A stretch of DNA of 64,000 nt, taken from NCBI GenBank assembly GCA_903813345.2, contig CAIIXF020000010.1, forward strand, positions 32,328,425 to 32,392,424, read 5' to 3'. Positions 46,881 through 60,300 of this stretch are shown piece by piece. Every line of letters begins with the position of its first letter. The first letter of the stretch is position 1. The position numbers were made by a program, and so were the translations under genes. Under the pieces are notes generated by a model that worked only from the letters and a program-made list of their open reading frames with translations, ran no database searches and was not told the DNA's origin. This stretch comes from Owenia fusiformis. Lineage: Eukaryota; Annelida; Polychaeta; Sabellida; Oweniidae.

Positions 46881-48149
46881 AGTGCCTGATAAACTATAAA
46901 ATGCGCATGCGTCCAGGTATTGATAAACTATAAATAGCGAAAACCCAGGGTTTGTCATCACAAGGTAAGCCAGGACGTTGAGCAAACATCTAGTGTTGAT
47001 ATTGAATTTACATGTAGCCAGATAAGTTTCCTTATTGAAATTACATATAGTTATTAGCAATACTTTGTAGGTGGTAATTAATAAAATATGAGTATACAAA
47101 TATGAGAGAAATTGGCCATTTCGAACCTGTTGAAGGTTTGTGGCTCTCGGCTACACCGGGGAATTTACTTCCATGAGTACAGACACACATGTGGGGCTCC
47201 CCAAGAGGTACGCGAGAAGGTGACCTGGCCTCAAATGTACGACTAAATGCTTCTATCGAGTAGATAAAAGAACGAATACGACAATAAGTTATTGCAAACG
47301 ACAATTCCGAGCATTCATCTCAATGAAGTATTTTGAAGTGAAGAAAATATGATTTTTGTTTTGAAACATGGATTCAGATGAACGTAACTTCATTCTGACA
47401 ACTAATCAAAACTGAACAAAATTGATTATACGTAACAGGCGATTTATTGTTTTACAATGTTTTGATCGGCTGAACGAATGAAACCAAGAAATTATGACAT
47501 GTAAAATGGCAATTTTGAAATGTAAAATTTAAAAGTGACAAACACAACCTCCCTATCCACTCTTTATGAGCCCTGATATGTACATGCAGCAGTGGTAGTG
47601 TACAGCTTATTATCACACTACTGGGCTTTGTATTCTAAAGCTTGTTGTTTTTAATAACACTGTTTTACTCGACGTAAATGTTTTGTGTGTGCGCAGTCAA
47701 CGATAATCATTGTTTTATCCCGGTTATATGACCTCGGCAATTATAACAAAACCGTACTAAACGAAAAAAACGCAAATAAGATAAAGCTTTCACACACATA
47801 TAAAAAATGAACTAGTCTAATCCGCCAGTATAAACTCTGTTATATACGTAGCCAGGTCGGGCGCACACTTTAAATATAATATAAACCTTTTAAATATGAT
47901 AAGTTTAGGAAATATAATTGCCATGAACTCTTTTCTAAAATACAAAAGAACGAATTGTATAACGAAATAATATTGTAAAAAAATAACACATTTGGGTCGG
48001 TGGATGGATCTTTTCGTCCATTATTAGCTGCTTGTCAGTCTTGGCATTAAATCCTGATGAACAGGATGATACCTTTTTATCCGTATATTCGATTCAATCA
48101 TGCATATGCCATTAAAAATCATTTGAAAATGTTGTCGCTCTTCCCGAAC
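46881..48149. other. Gene-free stretch left of the last discoidin exon
   Basis: No further exon of the minus-strand discoidin gene is convincing here. An 87-codon minus ORF at 47041 has no F5/8C or PAN features and does not splice in the phase required. Confidence 0.4.
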
Positions 48150-48300
48150 ATCCCGCTTTACGACCCCGACGCTTTAATCAAGCTTTGTTACGCTTTGGTG
48201 CCGCATTACAAGTCGCTTTAAAGCGCCATGCTTTGGTGCCACTTTGCTCGCCGATTCAAAGCGTGGCATTCGCCGTTGGTGTGAACTTAGCTTACAATAT
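48150..48300. repeat. Fragment with CGCCGTTGGTGTGAACTTAGC end
   Basis: The end motif is the same as in the foldback repeat at 17930 and 18140, preceded by repeated GCTTTGGTGCC and CGCTTTAAAGCG words. It lies just before the discoidin exon at 48317. Confidence 0.55.
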
Positions 48301-48316
48301 TCACATGGATTCTCAC

Positions 48317-51300
48317 CTATTGGACATCCAATGACATCAAACCTTAAGCCTATCCAAAGATTCCAAGTTCGAGGATTGAGACGAACAATCTTTGCTTGCA
48401 CGGGTGGTTCAATCAAGTTTGTTACACTGCTGGTGTGGTCCGTATTCCCTGTTAGAATCTAAATAGAAAATGAAGATAATCGTTGAAACTGGGAAGTTTG
48501 TCATAGCCCAGCGTCATTTTCGTCACGTGACTGTATGTAAATATGAGTCTTCAAGTTGTTCTCAAAGTAACCAATAGAGGTCGACACTTATTTTGCTTGT
48601 CTATAATCAACACTGATGAGGTTGGAGCCTCCAGAAGAGTTTCCAATTGATGGCCAATATAACATTTTACCCCGTATCTTATTAACGACTAGTATCCAAG
48701 CCTAGTGCAACATACTACAGTGTTCGGGAGAGACTCGCATAGCCTGCTATAACAATCTTACCATGGGTTGTACACCGAATTTTTGAGATAGATAAACTTG
48801 AAGACACTAACCCCCTCTATCGTCAGATTTCTAAGAGAATTCTGGTAAAATCACCAAGGTCATAATCACTCCGCCGCCAGCTTAAAATGAGATTTCCCAC
48901 TGAACTTTGACATGTTTTCAGATAAATTAGGACCTACATTATAAATATTTGGTCCCGATTCACTTCCCAAACGCCAGATGGCGCTCCAATGGGGTAGGGA
49001 AGGAGAAAAATGACTTTTTTATACAGAAAATCAAATCGCTAGTGTCCTTACACAGGACTATATCCTGAATACTTTACTTATGGTCAACTATGGTACATTA
49101 TCTCGATGGATGAAATCCGATCAACTTTTTATCAAGGTAAAGATAAAAAATCGTTGTCAAATCTTGTATGTTCGACATTTTGACAATTAGTTTAAAGTAC
49201 CTCTTGAATATTTCCCCGGCCCTTAATCGTATATAACCAGGAAAGAGAGACCCTTGACATATTCAATCATAGTTCTATATATATATAGTCATATACCAAT
49301 TGAGTTGAATCCAATTTAGAATAATTGTTTAATGTTGGAGTTAAGTGACTTTCTTAGTTTTTACATAAAACGATTAACTAGAATAAATTAAATAGATTTA
49401 CTATTGTAGAACCTACATTTTCACATAAAACCTAACTCGAACCCTCATATGAATTACGTAGAGGACCATAGACACACCTGGTCATGGAAAGTGACACAAA
49501 TATACAGGGTGGTCCAAAAATGGGACACTCGTATTTCAATAATAAACATTGATTTTATTGAGAAAAACATGTCATATAATATACCAGTGAATTTAATTAT
49601 CTTTAATTTGGTATATCATAAGTTAAAATTTATTATAATGCATATCAATCAGCGTTCATAATACAAATGACGTCATTTTTTGTTCCAAAACGGGTTTTCA
49701 AAAACTTGTAAAAACCAAGTGTTTTGTCAACTTAAACAAATGTTCAATATATCCACCATTTTGAGTGGATGCGCTAACCCATCTACATAATGTACGAAGG
49801 CGAAACCTGAGTGCATTATCAGAATGGGTTTACACATACATGAATGCTTTTATATTTCCAATATAGATTGATACATGAGTTTATTATTAGAAATACTAAA
49901 TAGGGTTGTTAGGTTACAATTGATATTCGTTTGAAAACTGTTGAGAAGGTTTTGTTTGTCAAAATGTTATAGGAAATGTAATAATTAATTTGATGCATAA
50001 AAATTATGAAAACTTAGTGGGAAAATAATTGCATTGACTAAAATGAACACATGGATGATATACTGTCACCCCTTTTTAAAGAATAGTACTGCTCAGTCCG
50101 TGCATTATCAAAAATTAATTGCACAGTCATTTCCCTGCATATATCAATAAATAAACACACTGGAATGCTTTAAGCTGATTGGCTGAGGCACACTTGGCAT
50201 TTTTGAATTATCATTAAGGAGAGCTCTTTGAGGTTCTATTTTGCACAGGTAAATGTGTATCAATACACGAGATGCTTCATATCATGTTATATTTTTGATC
50301 ACATGTTGCTGAATCAGCCAATCAAATCACGCGATTCCGAGCAATAATATAATAAATAATATTACCTCTGCGTACTCTTCCAAATTGCCCTCAGTTGTGC
50401 CATAGAAAAACGCGTATGATGTAACCCATTCGATATGTTTTGCTTCTCCTTGGGTGACAATCCCCTTTACTAACATAACCGCGCCAAGGTCAGCTTGGAT
50501 CCACTGATTTGAATTAGGGATAAGGGGAGCCCAACCCCCGTCCGATACACCTGGACTGGAAGTAAAATATGGATCATGATCTTAATTACGGAGGTCAACT
50601 ACAGGAGTGATTTGACCGATTGCTTTGATTCTGCCATAAGGTTTAATATTTACATTAACTAAGGGAGTTTATGACATACTTACATAAAATTTGCGTATAG
50701 TCTAAAGTTGGTGTGATACTGATCAAATGTCGTAGATGTCGTAATGTTTGCATCCGTTACGTTGTAAGTATCTCCGGATATTAGTTGTTCCGTACATCGA
50801 GCTAAGTCGTAAAATAAAAAAGTATTAGGTGTAAAAGACGAATGTTAAGGACGAATAAAACAACTTCCCATGGAAAGGAGAGGGAATGGACATGCTAGGT
50901 TTCTTTGTACATATCTATTTGAGATATGGTTTGGTCTTCATGATCAATTGTACTCTTATGTTTTACAATGTAATATTTTTCCTGAAGAAAATCACTGTTG
51001 GATCAGTGATAACTTCTTAATACGTAACAGCCGGGTAGCCTTAATAGCTCAGTTGGTAGAGCACCAGTCTTTGGATCCAAGGGTCCTAGATTCGATTCCC
51101 ACACGGGGCATCGAATTTAGCACACTTTCTTCCAATTTCTTTATCTGGCTTGATATACTATGCTCGTTAGTTAGTCATTCCCCTGGGGCGCCCTCGGATC
51201 ATAACATATGCATGGGACCCAAACATGATCTCACCATCAATCAGGAACAAAATCATATCACAACAACATAACAAATCATTACATAATATGTTGAAGACGA

Positions 51301-54300
51301 TGAAGTAGCGGTAGGTGATAAGTATTCATTAGGGAGGTTAAGATTAGAGAGTGTGGTGTAGTTACTGTAGTTGGGAGGGGGTGTTACCTGTGGGCCCGCT
51401 AATGGGGCAGTTTCTTAAGGCAAAATGTTAAATTTCTAGCATGGCCCAGCAATGAGAGTGACTAAATAGTAAATTACACAATTAAAACCCCATGATAATA
51501 GCTAATTTTATACATTTTCAATAAACAAAACTAATAAAGAATGTGTATATTCAACAATTTCATGCATCATCACATGGCATCGTTTATCTCATTAATGAAT
51601 GTGTTCGACCACTTAATCTCTATGCAGATCGAATGAGAAATGCTTGTTGTTACTATTTTAAAGTTTTATGCATGATATTTGATCTTCAAATGACATAATT
51701 CGTTGGATAAAAATATACGTTCGAAATACATATCTTCGGCCATTTATAGATAATTACGTATCGCAAACCCTGTAACTTAGGTTAAATACCGCTTAGTGTA
51801 ATTACAAACTACGTATAGGTATAGGTAAATGGGTTATTTACGTTAATCATAAACTCCCTATACGTATATTTTTACGCTCATCTTAACCTCCCTATTATAG
51901 TGCTCATGAAAATTCAAAAACTATTTGATTCTGGACATGACATTAGACGTTTGATTCTGAGTGCCCTTGGTGCTCTTTTTTCAGGAGAACGGCAGACAAT
52001 GTTGAAGCAAATAATTAATACTAGATTAAAATGGTTTCTGTTAAATAATTCATTTGGCTGATAATTGCTTGTCTCAATTCTCTATCAAAAACGTTCATAA
52101 TCAATCATAAAATGCTTCGTTTAACAACAATCGATCCAGGACTAATTCTACGCGATAAAAATAACAAAATATTGCTTCTAGGACAAGATCAAACGACTTT
52201 GACATACACGTATTCTTTACTCTACCTATTTTGTAATTTAATAATCAATACAAAGTCTACGAAACCGTATGCTACAATTTATGATAGAAATTACATCCTA
52301 ACTATAGAATGAAAACCATGGGATGGCTTATATGGCATATACAGTACATGTCACCTCCAAGAACTGTTATATACTTCAGAGAGTGTGGTGTAGCTACTGT
52401 AGTTGGGAGAGGGTGCTACCTGTGGGCCCGCTAATGGGGCAGTTTCTTAAGGCGAAATGTTAAATTTCTAGCATGGCCCAGCAATGAGAGTGACTAAATA
52501 GTAAAATTACACAATTAAAACCCCGAGATAATGGCTAATTTTATACATTTTCAATAAACAAAACTGATGAAGAATGTGTAAATTCAACAATTTCATGCAT
52601 CATCACATGGCATCGTTTATCTCATCAATGAATGTGTTCGACCACTTAATCTCTATGCAGATCGAATGAGAAATGCTTGTTGTTACTATTTTAAAGTTTT
52701 ATGAATGATATTTGATCTTCAAATGACATAATTCGTTGGATAAAAATATACGTTCGAAATACATATCTTCGGCCATTTATAGATAATTACGTATCGCAAA
52801 CCCTGTAACTTAGGTTAAATACCGCTTAGTGTAATTACAAACTCCGTATAGGTATAGGTAAATAGGTTATTTACGTTAATCATAAACTCCCTATACGTAT
52901 ATTTTTACGCTCATCTTAACCTCCCTATTATAGTGCTCATGAAAATTCAAAAACTATTTGATTCTGGACATGACATTAGACGTTTGATTCTGAGTGCCCT
53001 TGGTGCTCTTTTTTCAGCAGAACGGCAGACAATGTTAAAGCAAATAATTAATACTACATTAAAATGGTTTCTGTTAAATAATTCATTTGGCTGATAATCG
53101 CTTGTCTCAATTCTCTAACAAAAACGTTCATAATCAATCATAAAATGCTTCGTTCAACAACAATCGATCCAGGACTAATTCTACGCGATAAAAATAACAA
53201 AATATTGCTTCTAGGACAAGATCAAACGACTTTGACATACACACTCTTAAAAATTATTACTTGGATTTCCTTATATTGAGAAATTGTACTACTCATTTTA
53301 AGTCAAAAATTACTTAAATAATCTTGAACTACTGAATAATTTTTAAGTAATTTTTAAGTAATTCATTTATGGTGAATTTACTAATGCAAGGAGAGAAATT
53401 GAAATACTTACTGTAGTAATTGTAATACTCATTTACATAATTAAGCAATTAAAAAACTCAAAATGACAATATAAGTTAAACCTAAGTAAAATGAAGTAAA
53501 ACTAAGTATTTAAGTAATTTTTATATTTAGGAAATTCTCAAGTAATTCATTTTTAAGAGTGCATGTATTCTTTACCCTACATATTTTGTAATTTAACAAT
53601 CAACACAAGTATACACAGTCGAAATGTTGATACATGCGCAGACCTCTATTTAGTGATATTTTCATTTCAAATATGGCGGCCAATCCGATATCTGACGACC
53701 CTTACAAAGAATCTAGGCAGTTTGCATTTTTACCTCCTGTGAAATAACAAGTGGAATTTAGTAGTTGTTTTGTGTTTTATTATCATTCTGTATCGTTATT
53801 CTATGTGATGTGGTGTTGAAATGTCAGCAGAAATACATATCCATATGATAATCGAATGAATCAGATAACAGATTTTTCGAAAACCCGTCTCGTGCTAAGA
53901 GTGTAAAAACTTGTATTAACATGCTCAAAAGTGCCAATGTGCACATCAATGTCAAGCTAAATCAATGTTGTGTCTAAAACAGGTACCTGATCTACTCAAA
54001 ACAGCTTGTCATTCACGTGTACACGCTTAGCAAACACGGCGAAATGACCTGAATCTTGGAATTTCGTTCGAGAGCTAGTAATGTTTGCTCCGGTCTTCGT
54101 CATAAGTGTTCATCAGACTTCACGCATGCGCAGGAGAAAAAGCATCAACCAATAACGTTTATAAATCAATCTTGCGCATGCGCCTTACAACGGTACAGAA
54201 ATTCGTATTTATAAACGAACCAATTTGAGATAACCCGATATCAGTCGGAGAAATCTGACGATCTACGAAACCCACTTCAAAAAATCAAATGCGGACTGAC

Positions 54301-57300
54301 GGCGTATTCTACTATGTTTGGATCTAAGATTTTCAGTATAGATAAAGTCTTTTATGATCTTTCGAATGAGGTAAGCCTCTAGTTCGAAAGACAATCGTAT
54401 CAACTTGAACAAAAGTTGAGTTTTGACGAAAAATTTTAACATGCGCAGAAGTCCCATTTTCGTTGTACCATATTGACTGTACATGTCATGTTTCAGCAGA
54501 TATCAAAAAATTCATAAAAATATTTTTTGATCGATAAAATCATGGATTATAAAACCGGAAGTGTTCTCTGAGGTCCATGTGGAATATTTTAATTATCTTA
54601 GATTTTACCGTGGTTTCGATTTAAAGTGCTTCTTAATGATCTTCACGTGCTTACTATGATTTCTATTTGTAATGTTTTGACTTCCCCGCTTCAAAAAACA
54701 ACATTGTCACCATTTACTCGACTCAAAGATTCACTTCCGATCTATCGTAATAAAATTGAGCTGAAAGTTGTCGTGAACACCTTTCAATCCTCACTCTAAA
54801 TATGGCCTTTCAAGGTTCAATAGACGACTTTGAATCGACATGCATGCATACACTGTGTAGTTCGAAAATAGAATCATCAGAGAAGGTTTTAAACCATGAA
54901 ATCGACTCTAAAGCCTGAAAAGATTGTTGAACCATTTTGTCGGCCTTTAACATATTAACATATTGACACATGGATACTCACCTATTGGATACGGACATCC
55001 AATGACATCGAACCTCAAGCCTATCCAAATATTCCAAGTTCGAGGATTGAGACGAACAAACCTTGCTTGTACGGGCGGTTCGATCATATTAGTAACGCTG
55101 CTTGTATGGTCCGTATTCCCTGATAGAATCTAGATAGAAAATTAAAATCGTTCGTGCGTACAAGTGAGAAATGTTTCATAGCTTGGAGTCATTTTGGTGA
55201 AACTTGAATCGTGCTCAGATTCTTATTATAAAAAGGTCCGTTTCTTCTTAATTTTACAGGTAATATCAAGCAAATATTTCATTTTATGGAGGGCATACCT
55301 GCATACCTGTTCATCTTTCAAAATATATTGAAAGTGCAAAAGGTATTGCCCGAGCATAGAATTAAACATTTGTTTTATTAACATTTATTTATCATTTTTA
55401 GTCTCAGAATTGAGACTTGGGTCTCTTTTGCTATTTTCTTATTTTTCCTCGTTATATTGCCATGCAACTTTTTTTTCTCGATAAACGTCGGGTATTCAAC
55501 ACAGATATATATGCTGATAATTAGGCATGTTATCTTGACTTTATTCAACATATTTCGTTTGGAAAGATAGAATTTTATGACTTTTTATGACGTTTAAATT
55601 AAAAAGTTCCAATTTTTTAAATTTCAATTTAAAGTCAAAATGGCTATTTAAGAGAACGAATTCAATTAAAAATTAAAGGTCGAAGTGAAAATCCAGGTCA
55701 GGTTAGTATTTTTACGTTTTTACCATAGTCATATTTAAAATTTGGTAAAGTTGAAATCAAGAGGATGTTAGTAGGCTATTAGGCTGAGCTTTTTGCCGTC
55801 TAGGGAAGTTCAGATCCACGTTGGTGTCAAAAAGTAGGCAACCGTAAACGTTTTCCAGATTCACGAGAGGCCTGTCAAACTAATTAAAAATTTCTCATGA
55901 TTACAAATTTGACGTCCGAAGTTTTGATTTTATGATTTATGGCGTAATATATGACCGAAAGATTTATTCTGTCCATTGTTAAAAGACCGAAATCGTGTAG
56001 CGATTGAGGTCTTTGGTAATGGCCAGAATAAAATGTGAGGTCATATATTTGACATAAATCATAAACTCGAGGTCTTTGTTACGATTCTAATATGATAAAC
56101 AGACAAGTAACACAACTTTTGCATTTATGACAATTAGCGGTCATACATACTCCAATATAGACCAGTAAGTCAATTGTTCTAGCTATTGTGACGTCACATA
56201 TTATATTAGAATACCCATATTATTGCATTTATACATCATGTTATGGGACAAAGTGCGTCCATAGTCAGTCATTTTTCCATGATAATAAGTTAAAAACAAA
56301 ATCAATATTCCCATTTAGGACTTGTCAGAAAGTTAACGTTTACAAAAGGTTATACTCGTCTTCAGTAGATTTGTACATTAACGTCTGTTAGGTACGTCTT
56401 AAAAATAACCCGTTTCAAAATTATGGCCAACAATTAAACAATGTATGTTCCATGGGATGTATATTACCTCTTTGTATTCTTCCAAACTGCCCCCATGAAG
56501 GCCATAGAAGAATGCGTATGATTTCACCCATTCAATATTTCGGGCTTCTCCCTGGGTAACAACTCCTCTCACGAGCATTACTGCACCTAGGTCAGCTTGT
56601 ATCCATTGATTTTTGTCAGGAATAAAGGGAGCCCATCCCCCGTCCGATACACCCAGACTGTAAGCGAAAATAGAGCAAAACAAGTAGGCATTTTTGGTTT
56701 AAATGTTCATGCCATAGTGGATGTGAAGTTGGTCGGTCGTGTGATAGCTTTTTAAATGTTGATCCGTTTTCAGCCAAGATCACTGGCGGATCCAGAAGGT
56801 AACAAGGAGAGCCCACATTTCAAGTAAGAAAAAAATGTTGGGCCCCTAAAACCTAAAATTTTTGGGCCAAAAAACAATTTCTGGGCCCATCCAAGGGGAG
56901 GGGTGGACCCGGACATTTGTCATGTTTTACATTTCGTTAATTACAATCATTCGCTGTAACATTGATATCATAGACAGTTTCTTTTCATGTTAGATTTTGA
57001 TATGGGACAGATGGGGTTTGTTTTCCTTATGACCGGTGTGCTCTAATGTTGTTGTTTTTCATTTTGAGCTCTCTCACAGGCTTATGTTACAAATAAATTG
57101 ACACGTCATATAGTTAACATGATTTTATTTTAATTATTTCATGTTCCACCTCTTCCCTGAAACCATGTTGACCAGTGACCACTACAAGTGCAGTTTGGAA
57201 AGTTTAAAATAGCACTAAGGTACAAAATAGAAAGACTCTTTTAAGTATTATTCGGATGTATATATACATTTTTAAATATAGGTCAAACGGGGACAGGTTT

Positions 57301-60300
57301 TGTTTCTATGGTGTTTTCCTCTGTAACGTTAATTTGCTTAACCACAATGGGTCATTTGACTAATCCCCTTTCCCCCCCTCCATCCCCAGTTTAAGTTAAC
57401 ATACACGTTTATAAGAGTATGAAACATACTTACATAACAGGAGCATTAAGCCTTGAGTTATTATGAAGCAGATCAAATTTCGTAGATGTCGTAATTTTTA
57501 TATCTTCCACAAAGAAAATATCTCCGGATATTAGTTGTTCTGTACATTGACCTACAAGTCATAAAATATATTGTATAAATTCTGTCACTATTTAAGAAGA
57601 GTTAATTTCAACTACTACCTTTAAGAGGAGTAATATACTAAGTTATTGGATCTTTGTTAATTGATCTTTCTTGGGGAACTTCGGGTTTTTGATCATTTCA
57701 ACTCTGTAAATATATTTTAAATAGCTCCGATACTTGCATTTTCACGCGGTACTAACTTCGACCGTTAATTTGAATTTTTGACCGACCGGATGTTTGAAAA
57801 TCAAAGATTGATACTGCACCGTTTTTCTTCAAACTTGTTCCATTCAAAGCATAACAAAAATCCCTTTCTGTTGGTACATTATTCTCTTAAACAGAGTCCC
57901 TACTTCCAGGGGCATTTTGGTCCCCAGCTGTAAGAAGGCCTTCTAACAGCTGGGGACCAAAACGCTGCTAGAACGAGGGACTCTTTACAATAAAATAATG
58001 CACCGCCAGAAAGGCAATTTTGTTTTGCTTTTAATGGTATAAGTTTGAAGAAAAACGATGCAGTGTGAGACTTACAATCCTTGATTTTCGAGCATCTGGT
58101 AGGTCAAAAATTCAAATTAACGGTCGAAGTTAGAACCGCGTGATTTCAGTTTCCATTACAACATATCAATTTCCATTACAGCATTACAACATAAAATGTC
58201 TTCTCCAGAAGTAATACCTCTTAATCGTCACTGTGCTTAACATACGTATCGCATTTAAATATGTAGACACAAGTTACATAAGAGGAACTACGGAACATCG
58301 TATGAAGAGAGAGAGCAACGGGACATAAGGACGAATCAGTTGGGACATTTTACATAACAAAAATTGTTAGAGTCGAATAATGCTTTTCGTATACCATTGG
58401 CATCAAATAGGAACAATTTTATGTACCCATAATTCAATCTCGAATGATATTTTGGTACAGAAAAATAATGTTCATATAAGGGAAGTTTTAATGGTTCAGT
58501 TTTAAAAGCTAGAAATCGCATTGGACAAAATCGGAACTACGGTACATGACCATAATGAACTATCCACCTTTCTTTATTTTTGTTTGTTTGTTTGTTTTTA
58601 TTGATCATTGAAAGTTATACATACATCTTTTATACTTATGCAAAGTTGGTATGTACACGTATGTGAAAACAATAAAATAGAAAATAAGATTCTGATTCAA
58701 CCTGATTCTGTAATAAAGTATAGAGCAAATCATATCCTAAACATGTTTACCTCATTACGAAGGGGTAAGATTCTTAATTTGAATTGTGTGCAGTTGTTTT
58801 ATTACTTGTTAATTAATAATTTATTAGGAATGAGCTTAAATGTATTTTGATAGGCTTCTGATTGATGCATGTGGCTGCAATGCCCTCCTTTGGTTAAACG
58901 AGCACACAATGTTCGAGCAATTACTCGATAGATTAAATTGTGTTATTATAAATTATTTATATTAACACCGGCTTTTAATCGTTTGTCTCTATGTTATATC
59001 AATTAACTTTTACAATTAATCCATAAATGTTTTGTTCAATACAATAATAATCCCCTTAAATACTGGGTGTCCATAAAGTATCTTAACATTTTGGACATAA
59101 TAAATTGTATTGTAATTGTAGAGACTTTATGGGTACCCTGTAAATCCTGAATATAGGCCCACAAATTAATAAGTGTGTATGATTAAAATGACAAATAAAC
59201 ATTCAGGAAAACCTAAACAGTTTGAAAACATTTAAAACGACAACGGGTGTTAAAAACAAACCCCGGTATTTTAGCCAATAATTTCATTTCCAAAAAGGGC
59301 CCAAAGTATATTCTTATCATGTTTGCATACCGCATGGTTTTGGAATATCTCATATCAGGCCACAACAATAAGCCATTTCTCAAAATAAAAGGAGATGGTA
59401 TGTCCCAGGTATGTCAAATATTTACCTGGAGTAGATTTAGAAAATGAGTTTGAAAAATGGGTGTAATCACGATTGCATGCGGTTTTACAAAAGCGCTTTT
59501 CCAAAACTCTTAGAACCCTAGTCACTAGAAAACGCCTTAAATCATTAGGCGCTTTTGGAGTGTAATACCGACTAGTTTTTGTAAAGTTCAATTTGGCGCG
59601 TTATTTATGATGTTCAAAGTACATCCTTACATTGAAAGGTTAAACTTAGCTCATGAGTATGTTTCAATGGGACATAGTATGTGATGTGCTCCAAGTTCAT
59701 CAGTATATTAAAAAGTTCAATTTGGCGCATTATTATAGTTCAATTTGGCGCGTTATTTATGATGTTCAAAGTACATCCTTACATTGAAAGGTTAAACTTG
59801 GCTCATGAGTATGTTTCAATGGGACATAGTATGTGATGTGCTCCAAGTTCATCAGTATATTAAAAAGTTCAATTTGGCGCATTATTATAGTTCAATTTGG
59901 CGCATTTTTTATGATGTTCAAAGTACATCCTTACATTGAAAGGTTAAACTTAGCTCATGAGTATGTTTCAATGGGACATAGTATGTGATGTGCTGTAAGT
60001 TCATCAGTATATTAAAAAGTTCAATTTGGCGCATTATTATAGTTCAATTTGGCGCATTTTTTATGATGTTCAAAGTACATCCTTACATTGAAAGGTTAAA
60101 CTTGGCTCATGAGTATGTTTCAATTTGGGACATAGTAGTGATGTGCTGTAAGTTCATCAGTATATTAAAAAGTTCAATTTGGCGCATTAGTATAGTTCAA
60201 TTTGGCGCATTATTTATGATGTTCAAAGTACATCATTATATTGAAAGGTTAAACTTGGCTCATGAGTATGTTTCAATCTGGGACATAGTATGTGATGTGC

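Noticed and set aside
47041-47304. 87-codon minus ORF as a further exon of the discoidin gene
   Set aside because: It lacks PAN or F5/8C residues and its candidate acceptor does not give the required phase without a stop.
51044-51112. Possible functional tRNA gene
   Set aside because: A and B boxes are good but the anticodon stem does not pair and the acceptor arm is not closed; a SINE head explains it better.
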